Program-made: the position numbers and the translations under genes
Part shown: piece after piece, positions 1 to 9,778 of the stretch
Position numbering within the stretch: the first letter of the stretch is position 1
Layout of the letters: the number at the start of each line of letters is the position of its first letter
Notes under the pieces: generated by a model
Database searches by the model: none
What the model was told of the DNA's origin: nothing
The model's input: the letters and a program-made list of their open reading frames with translations, nothing else
Assembly: GCA_937877565.1 (NCBI GenBank)
Contig: CALFJB010000035.1
Coordinates: forward strand, 124,001-188,000
DNA length: 64,000 bases
Reading direction: 5' to 3'
DNA from: an uncultured Selenomonadales bacterium
GTDB taxonomy: Bacteria > Bacillota > Negativicutes > Selenomonadales > Selenomonadaceae

Positions 1-2279
1 ATTTCTTGATCAATACGCGTGGAACTTTCGGCAATATTTGAAAGTTCATTTGAAGTTATTCCGGCTTCAAGTTGATTTTCTGAAGCTGCTAATTTGCTAA
101 GACTGATAGGAAATTGAGGAACGGTAAAAGCACGCATCATATCTCCTGCAACATTATCAGTACCGACAGATTCTTTAACGCGCTCGGTTTCGTCGTTAAT
201 TTTTTGCTGTGCAGTTTGCACGGCGTCTTCAACAGTCTTGCTAATTTTATTGCGGGCAGTATCAATAGCTTTTTCAAGTTTTTCAGCTGAAGATTTATTT
301 GTACCGGCAACAATATTAGACAATGCCTCAATCAATTTATCAACGTTGGAAGTGCGCCTGTTTTTTTGCATTTGTTCCACGTCATCATCTGTAAGATACG
401 CGTTTTTAATAGCTAATTGGCTTCTGTTTTTTGCGTCCTCTTTAGCGTGTTTTTCAACGTCATCAGTAACTAAAATCATATCATACTTTGTAGCCTTTAA
501 AGAATCGCTGTTGCCGGTAATTTTTTCAATTTGTCCCATAGCTTGATTTACGGTATTTGTAAGATCAATAATTTTTTGTTCCAAATCTGCAAGGCGTTCT
601 TTATCTTCTTCAGTGAGTTTTTGCAGACCCGTTACCAAAAGTGCATTGCGAATTGTGGCAAATTGCGTTTCACATCTGCCAATAACGCTATCCACAATTT
701 CAGTATCAACTTTCTGTTCGCCAATATATTTTACGTGCCGCCAAAATTGAGGAATACCGCTGAAATTTTCCAAAGTTTTTGCGTCCGAATCGTATATTCC
801 GTGAAAATCTTCAAGGTTTTTAAGTGAGTCTTCAATAAAACGTAGTGGCGTCATATATTCGCGGTGTTTTTTCTTTAAGCGTCTGACAACGTCAATGAAA
901 GTATCGTCCTCATCAATTTCAATTTCAAATTCCTTCAAAATATTCAGTACAGTTTCAAGATAAAAACTTTGCAACGCCGAAGTACCGAAAATAATAATAT
1001 TTTTGTAATTGAGTTCCTCAAGTTTTCCTGAAATATAATCTAAAATGCGGTTAATTGATTTTTCAACTTCCGCCGCGTAGCGTTCATCAATTCTGTTGAC
1101 GGTAATAAAAAGCGAATAGAATTTGTCATTTGCCTCAAAATATTCATGAATTTGATTTAAAAATTTTACTTCGTCGTTGGTAAGGTGTTGAGAGTAATTC
1201 ATAACAAAAATACAAACATCAGCCGCTTTAATGCACTCTTCGGCAATTTTTTGATGTTCATTGTTTTCTGTTTCGCCTTTACCTTCACCGGCAGCTGCAA
1301 AATTTGGACCCGGCGTATCCCAAATTTCATAGCCGCTTAAATCGTCGCAAGGATAATAAATCGTCATATCCGCCAAGCCGGAACTTTTACCGGAAGGATC
1401 ATTAGCCCTTTCAAATTCATTGCCGATAAATTCTTTTAAATTCTCTGCGCTCTCAAATGTAAGCGTTTTATCTTCATAGTCTAAAGTTAAAACAGTATCT
1501 TTAGGAGCCGGAATATATTTTATAATATTCGGCGTAGGAAGTTCGGAACTTGTCGGCGCGTAGTCACGTTTCAAAAGGCTGTTAATGACAACGCTTTTAC
1601 CGGCTTTTTTCGTACCCATTGCCGCAATTCTAAGCGGACGTTTGCGAGCTTTTTCAGTCTCTGCAATCATTTTTTCAAAAGCGGCAACCATACCTTCAAC
1701 GCGGGCTTTTCCGGATTCTGTCAAATTTGAATTTTCAAGAGACGCCTCAAGATATTTTTTCTGATTTTCAATTTGTTCGCGCAGTTTTTGATAATTAGCG
1801 CGGAAACGTTCCTTTATCAACGCCTTTTTAATTTCAGATTTTTTCTTAATGTCAATATTGAGATTTAAAAAAACTGTCTGCTGAAAAAGTTGTGCAACCG
1901 CCCTATCAGATTTTTTTTCTTCAACGCCATCATCATTTATAACAATGTGATAATCCTCACGCTTAAGAATTAAATTTTCGTCATATTCCAATTTGTCAAG
2001 GAGTTCAGCAAGACTGTGGACTTTTTCGCCGCTTTCTTCGTTGCCAATACGAATTTCTGTTTCAAGTTCAAAATTCATATCGTAGGCAAAACGAATGCAA
2101 GTTAAAGCTGACTTGTCATTAAGAGTTTTGGAAAGTTTGTCAATGACGTTGCAAAGTTTCATATTAAGCGACGTTGACAAAAGGTAAAACTTTTCCGAAT
2201 TGGCAATAATTTTTTTCGTCGTAGTTCCTACAACATTATCTTTAAGGTCTTCAGAATTAAGAATAACGCTATTTTCCAT
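1..2279 (-). CDS. Dynamin-like GTPase, 3' end outside window
   Basis: This frame is open from an ATG at 2279 to the left edge, giving about 759 residues with no stop, so the C-terminus is missing. A P-loop GTKKAGKS lies at about residues 222-229 (K228), a G3 motif DTPGP follows about 100 residues later, and a G4-like TVNRID comes after that. The first ~215 residues and the part after the G domain are charged and helix-rich, as in bacterial dynamin-like proteins. Such proteins bind GTP and remodel or tether membranes. The ATG has a GGAGG-type ribosome site inside the end of the preceding dynamin gene and starts one base after that gene's stop, so the two are surely co-transcribed and may form a hetero-oligomer. 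The function (membrane repair, vesicle formation or phage defence) is inference. Confidence 0.85.
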   Translation of the reverse strand, partial: MENSVILNSEDLKDNVVGTTTKKIIANSEKFYLLSTSLNMKLCNVIDKLSKTLNDKSALTCIRFAYDMNFELETEIRIGNEESGEKVHSLAELLDKLEYDENLILKREDYHIVINDDGVEEKKSDRAVAQLFQQTVFLNLNIDIKKKSEIKKALIKERFRANYQKLREQIENQKKYLEASLENSNLTESGKARVEGMVAAFEKMIAETEKARKRPLRIAAMGTKKAGKSVVINSLLKRDYAPTSSELPTPNIIKYIPAPKDTVLTLDYEDKTLTFESAENLKEFIGNEFERANDPSGKSSGLADMTIYYPCDDLSGYEIWDTPGPNFAAAGEGKGETENNEHQKIAEECIKAADVCIFVMNYSQHLTNDEVKFLNQIHEYFEANDKFYSLFITVNRIDERYAAEVEKSINRILDYISGKLEELNYKNIIIFGTSALQSFYLETVLNILKEFEIEIDEDDTFIDVVRRLKKKHREYMTPLRFIEDSLKNLEDFHGIYDSDAKTLENFSGIPQFWRHVKYIGEQKVDTEIVDSVIGRCETQFATIRNALLVTGLQKLTEEDKERLADLEQKIIDLTNTVNQAMGQIEKITGNSDSLKATKYDMILVTDDVEKHAKEDAKNRSQLAIKNAYLTDDDVEQMQKNRRTSNVDKLIEALSNIVAGTNKSSAEKLEKAIDTARNKISKTVEDAVQTAQQKINDETERVKESVGTDNVAGDMMRAFTVPQFPISLSKLAASENQLEAGITSNELSNIAESSTRIDQE

Positions 2280-2280
2280 A

Positions 2281-4989
2281 TTAACCCTCCATTTTATCTA
2301 AAACTTGCCGAATTGATTCAACGATTATTTTACGTGCTTGAGCATTCATATTGCTTTGATCAATTCTTGCAAATTCGCTTTCTTTAATCTTGCGGACGTT
2401 GTCATTTATCCACGTGTTGAAAATTTTTCTGCCTTCCGGCGATTTTGAAAGAGAATTGCGAATCAGATTGATATTTTTCACAAAGACAGAAATAAAAGCG
2501 CGTTCCAATCCAATAGCTTTTACAACCGAATTAGTTGTAATATCCCGCAAAATTAAAATATCTGTGTCAAGCGTTGAAATCATTTCAGTTTTATTTTTTA
2601 CGGCTTTAAATTTTCTACTCTGTTCATACAATTCTTTGAGGTTTTCAGCAAGATTTTTAGCGTCAGAATTTTTTTGAGTACCGCAAAAATTTTCAATCAC
2701 TTTATCAATTTTTTCAATACGTTCTTGCAAACTTAAATTTTTCCAAGAATTTTTATAAAAAATATCTTCGAGTTTATCGATAAAATCATTATAAACTTTC
2801 TTTGGAAGTTCCGCCAACAAAATACCGCTGGAGCTTAATATTTTTGCCCAATTATCATAAGGTAAAGAATTTATATCAAAATTCGCTCCTTCGGTTACGG
2901 CGTCTTTATTTTCGGCAAAAATCTTTTTAAGCGGCTCTTCGTTTGGATTTTCTTTAGTTTCAGCAGTTTCAACACCTTCATGAGCTAAAATCTTTGCAAA
3001 CAGTTTCATTCTTGCAGCAGGATCATCTTCGACTTTTGGCAATTCGTCTTCAGAAGTTTTTGTATTCATTGAGTAATAAACTGCAAGTGAAAAAAGTTCC
3101 GGCAAACTACGCATAACTTTTTCATAGCGTTGTTGTTCGGCGAACGGCGCAAGAATCAAAGTTTCAATAGGATTTACGGCAAAACGTTCAACTAAAGAAT
3201 TAAAAATACATTCCGCGCCTTTGCTTTTCTTTAAAAATTCGTCGAAAAGTTTGTTGGCAGAGTCCTCAAGCTCCTCTTTGTAAGTGGAGTTGGCGGGTGT
3301 CCCCAATGTTTCCAAAAACAACTGAATCATTTCATTGCGAATTTCTTTTTGTCTGTCGCCGGTAATATTTGCCGCCGTTTCTACAAGATTTTCCAAAAAT
3401 TGAATTTGTAAAGCTTCGCGCAGTTTTGCATTGACGCTTGAAAGTGGATAATTGCCGTCAATATCAATTACGCAATCGTTTTCAACGTCTTCAATTAACT
3501 GCTGAAATTCTGAAGACAGCGGATAAATTTTTTCAATATCACTTACAAGCGCGTTACTGAAAGGTTTTTCCTGTGCAATACGATTTTGATGTTGATGACT
3601 CAATGTGCTTGCTTTTTTAACAAATTCGTCAACACGATCTTTAATCTCAAGTAACAAATTGCCGCCAATTTCCAAACGTTCCAAAACGTCTGGAGTATAT
3701 TTTTCTAAAATTTCACGGAGAAATTTTTCAGTATCAGCCAAAGTTTTTTCCGCACGAGCTTTGAGGACGGCGAATCGGTTATTGTCGTAATAATCCTGCA
3801 TTTTTTGATGAAGATTTTCTATACCGTCGCTCATATTCCATTCAATAAGCGTTTTATCTGCGCCGGTCAAGCCGCGTTCCTCGTCATCTTGTGAAAATAA
3901 TTTATTACTTTCAAGGTACGCCTTAGCCGAGCCGACAATAATTCTTTCTTGAGTGGCAATTTGATATTTATTAACGGCGTCATTTATTAACGCTATTTTA
4001 TTGCCTGCGGCGCGTTCCGGAGTTCCCGCTCTGTCAATTTTGTTGCCAAAAATAAAAGTTTTTTCATTGAGTCTTATACCGTCATCATCACGAACTTTGC
4101 GAAGCATATCCAGTTGAGTACCAACTAAATTTGGACGGTCGCCAACGTTCGTAACCAAAATAATTGCATCAGCGTCCGCCAACATTTTTTCTGTCTGCTT
4201 TTTATGTAAATCAGTTGGAGAATCAAAGCCCGGCACGTCATAAATCACCAAGTGTTCCATTTTTCCGAGCGTTGTTGAGTGAACAATTACATTTTTTACG
4301 GCGTAAGGTTGTGCGCCACGAATAATACTACCGTCAGAATTTTTCCCTTTAATACCGGTAATATAAATTTGAAAGCCCCTACTTTGCCATTCGTCTTGAC
4401 CGGTAAATTTTTTTGACGCGTGGCTTAAAAGCGGGGGAATATCATTTTTATTTTTTAAAATTGTACGAATATCTTCAACAGTTGTACCGTTATGACGTTC
4501 AAAAAGATCGCGTTTAGTTTCATCGACTTCGACTGCCGACCAGTAGCGATTAAAAGTTTCAAGCGTCATTGATTCAAAATCTGCGTTTCCGCTGTAACCT
4601 ATAGCCTTTAACATTTTTTGAAAATTGACGTTAAATTCATCGCGTCCGTAGAAAAAAATTTCAGCCTCATCACTTTTACCGGATCTAATTTCAGTTGTTG
4701 TATAAGTACAACGTTCAGTATATTCCGGCAAAACTATTGAATGAATCAGCGCGTTTCCAAGCGTAGACTTTCCGGCTTTTTCAAGACCGACAACCGCAAC
4801 ACTAAATTCGCGGCTTTTAAGTTTATTCAAAACTTTTTCATTGCGGCGTTGAAGTTCCTTTAAATATTCGCGTTCCTCATAGCCAATAATCATTCCGTGC
4901 GGGTCTTTTTCAAATAACTGTTGGAAAAGCCTTGAAGTATTTTCCAATTTTGAAATAAATTGCTCACGATTTTCAGATTTATAACTCAT
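2281..4989 (-). CDS. Dynamin-like GTPase (902 aa)
   Basis: The G domain shows a P-loop GLEKAGKST at residues 68-76, a switch threonine region (CTYTTTE), a G3 motif DVPGFDS and a G4 motif GNKIDRAG. The roughly 500 residues after it are helix-rich and resemble the stalk of bacterial dynamin-like proteins. A short helical segment precedes the G domain. No clear transmembrane helix is visible, so membrane contact would be through a paddle-like region. It is the first gene of a two-gene unit with the dynamin gene ending at the left edge of the window, and a WYL regulator lies upstream in the same orientation. Paired bacterial dynamins commonly work together. Start chosen at the ATG with AAGGAGTGA about 5 bases upstream. 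Confidence 0.88.
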   Translation of the reverse strand: MSYKSENREQFISKLENTSRLFQQLFEKDPHGMIIGYEEREYLKELQRRNEKVLNKLKSREFSVAVVGLEKAGKSTLGNALIHSIVLPEYTERCTYTTTEIRSGKSDEAEIFFYGRDEFNVNFQKMLKAIGYSGNADFESMTLETFNRYWSAVEVDETKRDLFERHNGTTVEDIRTILKNKNDIPPLLSHASKKFTGQDEWQSRGFQIYITGIKGKNSDGSIIRGAQPYAVKNVIVHSTTLGKMEHLVIYDVPGFDSPTDLHKKQTEKMLADADAIILVTNVGDRPNLVGTQLDMLRKVRDDDGIRLNEKTFIFGNKIDRAGTPERAAGNKIALINDAVNKYQIATQERIIVGSAKAYLESNKLFSQDDEERGLTGADKTLIEWNMSDGIENLHQKMQDYYDNNRFAVLKARAEKTLADTEKFLREILEKYTPDVLERLEIGGNLLLEIKDRVDEFVKKASTLSHQHQNRIAQEKPFSNALVSDIEKIYPLSSEFQQLIEDVENDCVIDIDGNYPLSSVNAKLREALQIQFLENLVETAANITGDRQKEIRNEMIQLFLETLGTPANSTYKEELEDSANKLFDEFLKKSKGAECIFNSLVERFAVNPIETLILAPFAEQQRYEKVMRSLPELFSLAVYYSMNTKTSEDELPKVEDDPAARMKLFAKILAHEGVETAETKENPNEEPLKKIFAENKDAVTEGANFDINSLPYDNWAKILSSSGILLAELPKKVYNDFIDKLEDIFYKNSWKNLSLQERIEKIDKVIENFCGTQKNSDAKNLAENLKELYEQSRKFKAVKNKTEMISTLDTDILILRDITTNSVVKAIGLERAFISVFVKNINLIRNSLSKSPEGRKIFNTWINDNVRKIKESEFARIDQSNMNAQARKIIVESIRQVLDKMEG

Positions 4990-5428
4990 TATTTCACTCC
5001 TTACCTATGACATTAATTTTTGTATCGATAAATAACAAATTTTTATTTTATCTGGAGCAATAGTTACAAAATTTAAATTTTTTTAACATTGGATTCGGCT
5101 ATTGTTATGACGTTTCTATAATTCTTCCGAAAGTTTTTAGACAAACTAAAACTTTTTGCATATTCTGAACTAGATTTTATAAGTTTTTTAAAGTGAGGTC
5201 AATAAAAATGAATGTTTGTAAAAAAATTTTAAATTATTGCTCTGAATAAAAATTACGTATCGATTCAAAAAAAATAAAAGAAGTGGTGTTGCCGCAGTCA
5301 AAAATTTCGTTATTGGCAGTAAATTTACTTTGAAATTACCACTGCGAAAAATTATTCATAATTTCAGCATAACCTAAAACCACAGACTGTAATTTTTTAA
5401 AAGAAATCATAAATCAAACCTCCAAAAA
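4990..5428. other. Intergenic region upstream of the dynamin pair
   Basis: This 439-base AT-rich gap separates the WYL regulator from the dynamin operon. I see no gene. A 13-codon frame at about 5209-5250 on the plus strand has a weak ribosome site but no other support. The dynamin promoter and any WYL operator probably lie here, but I could not define a convincing -35/-10 pair. Confidence 0.5.
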
Positions 5429-6409
5429 TTAAGAATGATTTTGAGCAATTTTCAGAGCTTGAACTTTAATTTCTTCGCGCAAGGATAAAGGTTCAACGAC
5501 TTCAATTTTGTCGCCGTACTGAATAGTCCAAACTTTAATAGCTTTTTCATTGACTTTAACTTTAATTAAAATTTTGTTTTCGGCTTTTTCTAAAATCTTA
5601 AAATCTTTGCCGAACCAGTCAATAAGAGCATCAATCATTGAATCAGTAGTCCAAAATTTAACCCAAATACTTTCGCCGCTGAACATGTAAATATGCTCTG
5701 CCAAATGACGCGGCAAATTAAAACCGTTGGCAAATTCTGAAATTTCACTTTTAGGCTTAACAGGGATATTCAAAATTTTAATATCGGTAATTTTGTCAAT
5801 GCGATAATTAGAAAGTGTATTTTGCTCATCATTATGAGCGATAAGATAATAACGCCCGTTGGTAGCCGCCATTTGGTAGGGGCTGACAATATAAGGTTCT
5901 TCCCTGCGTGGATGCAATTTAAAATCAATGCCGTAACGGTTGAAAATGAAACTGACTTTGCGCCGCTTGGTAATGGCGAAGTTGAGAGTATCTAAATTAA
6001 ACATTACTTGAGTATTATCAGAATGTGGAAGTTCCGGCAAGTTGCAAATGTGATTAACTTTAGCACTGAATTGATTGGAGCCTAGATTTTTTAATTTTTC
6101 AATTAAGCGTTTAGCTTGAGATTGGGAAAGAGTTTTTGAAAAAAGCACATTATCAATGAGCATACGAAGTTCAGCATCTTCAAAATCGCGGCGAATGTAA
6201 ACGCCCTTTCTAATGTTAATATCGTAGCCCATTTCTTTGAGAGAAATTAAATTGGATTTAACAGAACGGCGATCACATTTCATACCGTATTCTAAATTTA
6301 AAAGCTCCAAAATTTTCTTTTGAGTAAGCGGACGATGTTCATCAGAATAACGTTCCAAAATTTTTAAAATCATAATGTTGAGCATTTTTTTAGTACCAGT
6401 ACCAAACAT
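5429..6409 (-). CDS. WYL-domain transcriptional regulator
   Basis: Predicted 326 residues. The N-terminal ~90 residues contain a winged-helix region (LTQKKILELLNLEYG ... RRSVKSNLISLKEMGY) of the DeoR/HTH_11 type. Residues ~140-230 form a WYL domain with the pattern FIFNRYG ... HPRREEPYIVSPYQMAATNGRYYLIAHN, and the C-terminal ~80 residues are a WCX-like extension. WYL proteins bind nucleic-acid or nucleotide ligands and often repress defence operons (the BrxR/CapW type). The ATG at 6409 is preferred because GGGAGG precedes it by 7 bases. It lies upstream of the dynamin pair in the same orientation, 439 bases away, which suggests but does not prove that it controls them. Confidence 0.85.
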   Translation of the reverse strand: MFGTGTKKMLNIMILKILERYSDEHRPLTQKKILELLNLEYGMKCDRRSVKSNLISLKEMGYDINIRKGVYIRRDFEDAELRMLIDNVLFSKTLSQSQAKRLIEKLKNLGSNQFSAKVNHICNLPELPHSDNTQVMFNLDTLNFAITKRRKVSFIFNRYGIDFKLHPRREEPYIVSPYQMAATNGRYYLIAHNDEQNTLSNYRIDKITDIKILNIPVKPKSEISEFANGFNLPRHLAEHIYMFSGESIWVKFWTTDSMIDALIDWFGKDFKILEKAENKILIKVKVNEKAIKVWTIQYGDKIEVVEPLSLREEIKVQALKIAQNHS

Positions 6410-6688
6410 AAAAATACCTCCCAACAATTTAAAGACTACTACATTTTTTTACATAATCTGTTCAATAAGTCTTCGACATAAATCAGGATTTAATTCCATA
6501 GTTTTCACCCAACTACAAAATTAGCATTGAAAAATTTATCGGACATTGAATCAGCTCATTTGAATTATAGCTAGAATTGAGGTAAGTATCAATGATACAT
6601 GGCAATAGCCGCTTCTAAAATACTATAACTTAAATTTTGAGCAATTTCCTGATATGATGAATATTGGCAAAAAAATGCACATTCGGTT

Positions 6689-6697
6689 TGATATAAT
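6689..6697 (+). promoter_or_regulatory. Extended -10 promoter for the PHP-HD gene
   Basis: The string TTTGATATAAT contains TGnTATAAT (TATAAT at 6692-6697), 65 bases before the ATG at 6762. A weak TTGGCA lies too far upstream (22-base gap) to be an ideal -35 box, so recognition would rest on the extended -10. The rest of the divergent gap 6410-6761 shows nothing else I can name. Confidence 0.4.
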
Positions 6698-6761
6698 TTA
6701 ACTAAAATTTCAAATGAGCAATATAAATGTTTTGGAAATAAAACCGTAGGAGGTAAATAAA

Positions 6762-8060
6762 ATGTTCATGGATTTACATATGCACAGCACAGAATCTGAC
6801 GGCACTGACAGCCCTGAACAAATTGTTGAAAAAATTACTGCTGAAAGCGGAATAAAAATTTTTGCATTGACTGATCACGATACAATTTCCGGTATTGAAA
6901 AAATTAAAAAAGTTTTGCCGAATGAAATATTTTTTATAAATGGCGTGGAGTTTTCCTGCAAAATCAATGATGATAAAAAATGTCATATTCTTGCATATTT
7001 TTTTGATGGAGCAAATGAAGAATTTCAAAAAATCATTGACAAGGGTTGTGAATTGCGGAAAAAGCAGTTTGACATTAGATTAAATTACCTTAGCAAGATT
7101 TATAATATCAATTTTTCTGACGCTGACATAAAAGAAATTTGTAAATCAAAAATTGTCGGCAAGCCGCACATTGTCAATTTTGTTGCCGAAAAATACGGCT
7201 TTGACAAAGATAAAATTTTTAAAGATTTAAGAAAATGTTATGTTGGCGATGCTAGGCAAGACGCGGCAAACGTCATTAAAGCAATAAAAGAATCCGGCGG
7301 AATTGCAATTTGGGCGCATCCACTCGGCGGCGAAGGTGAGCCGCTTTTATCTCAAGCTGAATTTGAAAGCAGACTTCAGGAATTGATAAATCGTGGAATA
7401 CAGGGGCTTGAATGTTATTATTCTCGTTACACGAATGAACAAGAAAAATTTTTATCTAAAACTGCACAAGCGAAAAATTTGTTAATTTCCGGCGGCAGTG
7501 ATTATCACGGAACGAACAAAACTATTTCATTGGGAACACTTGGCGCAGAATTTCCCAAAATCCAAATTCATCAGCTGACGATATTACAAAAAATTTTTGA
7601 AAAACATTTAGACGCAAGAATAAGAAAAGCATTTGAAATATCAAAATCCGCACATTCCGGACAACTCGACAAAGCCGGAGTGGACTATATTTATCATCCA
7701 ATAACAGTTGCTTTAAGTTGTGGCGGCAATATTTCAGCAATGATTGTTGCTCTTTTACATGATGTCATCGAAGATACAAATTTTACTTTTGAAGATTTGC
7801 AAAAAGAAATTAGTTTGACTGATGAAGAATCGCAAGCATTGAAACTTTTGATTCATGATAAATCTGTTCCTTATTTTGACTACATAAATAAAATTAAAAC
7901 TGATAAATTGGCAACACAGGTCAAAATTGCTGATCTTAAACATAATTCTGATTTGTCAAGAATACCGGCGGAATTGATTAGCGAAAAAGATTTAAGCCGA
8001 ATTGAGAAATATAAACAAGCTTTAAAAATTTTAATTGATGATGAATTTGGCGGGAAATAG
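6762..8060 (+). CDS. PHP phosphoesterase fused to (p)ppGpp-hydrolase-like HD domain
   Basis: The 432-residue protein has two parts. Residues ~1-280 form a PHP domain: HMHSTESDG with metal-binding H6 and H8, ALTDHDT, WAHPLGG and GGSDYHG. This family includes YciV/RNase AM, which removes phosphates from nucleotide 3',5'-bisphosphates and short RNA. Residues ~290-432 look like the HD hydrolase of SpoT/MESH1: AHSGQLDKAGVDYIYHP, then ALLHDVIEDT (the HD pair) and a KIADLKHNSD motif. SpoT-type HD domains remove the 3' pyrophosphate from (p)ppGpp; MESH1 also acts on NADPH. No synthetase, TGS or ACT domain is present. GGAGG precedes the ATG. The combination suggests turnover of phosphorylated nucleotides, perhaps alarmones. 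The substrate is inferred. Confidence 0.85.
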   Translation: MFMDLHMHSTESDGTDSPEQIVEKITAESGIKIFALTDHDTISGIEKIKKVLPNEIFFINGVEFSCKINDDKKCHILAYFFDGANEEFQKIIDKGCELRKKQFDIRLNYLSKIYNINFSDADIKEICKSKIVGKPHIVNFVAEKYGFDKDKIFKDLRKCYVGDARQDAANVIKAIKESGGIAIWAHPLGGEGEPLLSQAEFESRLQELINRGIQGLECYYSRYTNEQEKFLSKTAQAKNLLISGGSDYHGTNKTISLGTLGAEFPKIQIHQLTILQKIFEKHLDARIRKAFEISKSAHSGQLDKAGVDYIYHPITVALSCGGNISAMIVALLHDVIEDTNFTFEDLQKEISLTDEESQALKLLIHDKSVPYFDYINKIKTDKLATQVKIADLKHNSDLSRIPAELISEKDLSRIEKYKQALKILIDDEFGGK

Positions 8061-8112
8061 CCGAATAAGTATTAAAAATTTTTTTAATAACCGAAATGCT
8101 AATTTATGAACT

Positions 8113-8158
8113 AAAAAAGGTTCAGCTACAAAATTGCGCTGAACCTCATTTTTTTGCA
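8113..8158. terminator. Bidirectional rho-independent terminator
   Basis: An inverted repeat AGGTTCAGC (8118-8126) / GCTGAACCT (8138-8146) is flanked by an A run on the left and a T run on the right. It lies between two converging genes and can serve both strands. Confidence 0.85.
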
Positions 8159-8911
8159 TTAAATAAATTTGCCTATTGTATGTTGAAATTCTTGCTTGCT
8201 GATTTTACCCTCAATGTAACGAATTGCATTGCGCCAAAGTCTGTATTTGTAACGGGCGTAATTGTACGGTGGATTGTTTAAAATTTTGTAACATTCCTCA
8301 AGCCGTACTTTTGACTGTTCAAAAATTTCTTTGCCGAATCCGTCATAAAAATCTTTGTTGTTAGGTTTGCCTATTGCATTTTGTCCCAGTGCCATTATCT
8401 CGTTTAGAGTCGGTTGATGATTTTTCAACACAAATTTTTTTACCGCATCAACAAAATTTTCATCCAGTGCTAAAGGCTTATAGCCCATATGTTCAATCGA
8501 CAACGGCAGATACAGCCGCTTATTGTCATAAACTGCCAAATTGTGTTGGTGTCCGTGTATGTTTATATCGTAACCGTGATTAAACTTTGGACGGTGCGAA
8601 AATAAAATTATCAAGTTGTTTATATCCATTGCAATTTCTTCTACAACGGCAGTAAATCCAAAATTCATATACAAATCAGGCGGCATTTTGTCATGGTTGC
8701 CGCGCACTAAAATTTTTCTGCCATTCCAACTTCCTAACCGCTTTACCCATTCTTCATTGAAAGAAATATCGCCGAGATGTATCACTGTATCTTTTTCTGT
8801 GATTGTTTCATTCCAATTTTTTTCAATAAGTTTTTCAAAATTATCAGGGCGGTTGCAATATTTTTTAATATTTTCGTGTCCAAGATGTGTATCAGGTATT
8901 ATATAAATCAT
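8159..8911 (-). CDS. Calcineurin-like metallophosphoesterase
   Basis: Predicted 250 residues. The metallophosphoesterase metal ligands are in order: DTHLGH near the N-terminus, LGDISF, RGNHD, a later FSHRP histidine, and HGHQHN. The family cleaves phosphomonoesters or phosphodiesters of nucleotides, nucleic acids or proteins; a 'calcineurin-like phosphoesterase' next to a PARG could act on ADP-ribose-derived phosphates, but that is inference. The ATG at 8911 has GGAG 8 bases upstream. The start sits 3 bases after the stop of the PARG gene, so the two are translationally coupled. The last ~90 residues are a helical tail outside the catalytic fold. Confidence 0.88.
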   Translation of the reverse strand: MIYIIPDTHLGHENIKKYCNRPDNFEKLIEKNWNETITEKDTVIHLGDISFNEEWVKRLGSWNGRKILVRGNHDKMPPDLYMNFGFTAVVEEIAMDINNLIILFSHRPKFNHGYDINIHGHQHNLAVYDNKRLYLPLSIEHMGYKPLALDENFVDAVKKFVLKNHQPTLNEIMALGQNAIGKPNNKDFYDGFGKEIFEQSKVRLEECYKILNNPPYNYARYKYRLWRNAIRYIEGKISKQEFQHTIGKFI

Positions 8912-8913
8912 TT

Positions 8914-9777
8914 TCAATTCTCCTTTAAAATCTTGTTGAACACAGTATAATTTTCATTGCCATTTTTCGGCGAACAGTACACCGCAAAAACAATTTCTTG
9001 AAAATATTCGGTAAATTTTTTCAAAGTCTGCTTGTACGCTTCGGCTACTACTTTGGGATTATTTTTAAATGCTCCGCAACCGAACGCGCCACCAATAAAA
9101 ATATCTGCGCCGTGATGTGCGGCAACTGTCAAAATATGTTCAGCGCGGTTCACGTGAATTTTATAAAGTTCGTCGTCAGAAATTTTTAACGGCTTAGAGT
9201 TGCCGGGATTCATAAAATTGTTTGGATTTATACGAAGATTGGGCGCGGCACAAGTTATCACGTCAACTTTTATCCAATTTTTTTCCGGCAAAACTTTTGG
9301 AAAATCTGTATCTGATTTAAAAACAAAAATATCCGGCGTGTAAATACAGCGGTCGGTATATTTTGTATCGCCGCGCTTTCTGTGATAGTCGTAGAAATTT
9401 TTTAAATTGTTGTCCGTGTTCAAAACAGGATACAATGTTGAGCAACGGCAGAGCGATTCTTCTTGTGCGCTACTTCCTTTTGTAACTCCGCCGCCAACAT
9501 TTGTTGCCGATGCAAAATTCAAGACTAAAATTTTTTTGTCCGGAAATTTTTTGGCGTAGTATTGCGCTGTTTCAAATGTTCTGTACTTATTCACTGAAAT
9601 AGTTGTCGTGTCAAAACGTTTTGAAAAAATTTCAGGATAATTATTTTCTTCGTAAATGACGGAATTTTTTATGGAATTTTGCACAGCAGCTTTTAAAGTT
9701 TCTTGATCTTGTGAAAATTTCAAAGTGTCGTCAAAAACTTCAATCAATTTTTCTTTTTTGTAATTATAAGCATCCAT
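8914..9777 (-). CDS. Microbial PARG / TIGR02452-family macrodomain hydrolase
   Basis: Predicted 287 residues. The poly(ADP-ribose) glycohydrolase signature is present: GGG at residues 95-97 and QEE at 105-107 within NVGGGVTKGSSAQEESLCR. A glycine-rich GGAFGCGAFKNNP follows near residue 240, and the macrodomain-like core starts at KILVLNFASATN. Members remove ADP-ribose chains or single ADP-ribose groups. The ATG at 9777 has GGAAGGGG 6 bases upstream and is preferred over an in-frame TTG at 9795. It sits in the leftward MoxR/vWA operon, directly before a metallophosphoesterase. Whether the operon contains the matching ADP-ribosyltransferase cannot be seen. The four small unknown proteins upstream are candidates for targets or partners. 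Confidence 0.88.
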   Translation of the reverse strand: MDAYNYKKEKLIEVFDDTLKFSQDQETLKAAVQNSIKNSVIYEENNYPEIFSKRFDTTTISVNKYRTFETAQYYAKKFPDKKILVLNFASATNVGGGVTKGSSAQEESLCRCSTLYPVLNTDNNLKNFYDYHRKRGDTKYTDRCIYTPDIFVFKSDTDFPKVLPEKNWIKVDVITCAAPNLRINPNNFMNPGNSKPLKISDDELYKIHVNRAEHILTVAAHHGADIFIGGAFGCGAFKNNPKVVAEAYKQTLKKFTEYFQEIVFAVYCSPKNGNENYTVFNKILKEN

Positions 9778-9778
9778 T

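Noticed and set aside
5209..5250. 13-codon plus-strand frame with weak ribosome site
   Set aside because: It is too short and without conservation or promoter to support as a gene.
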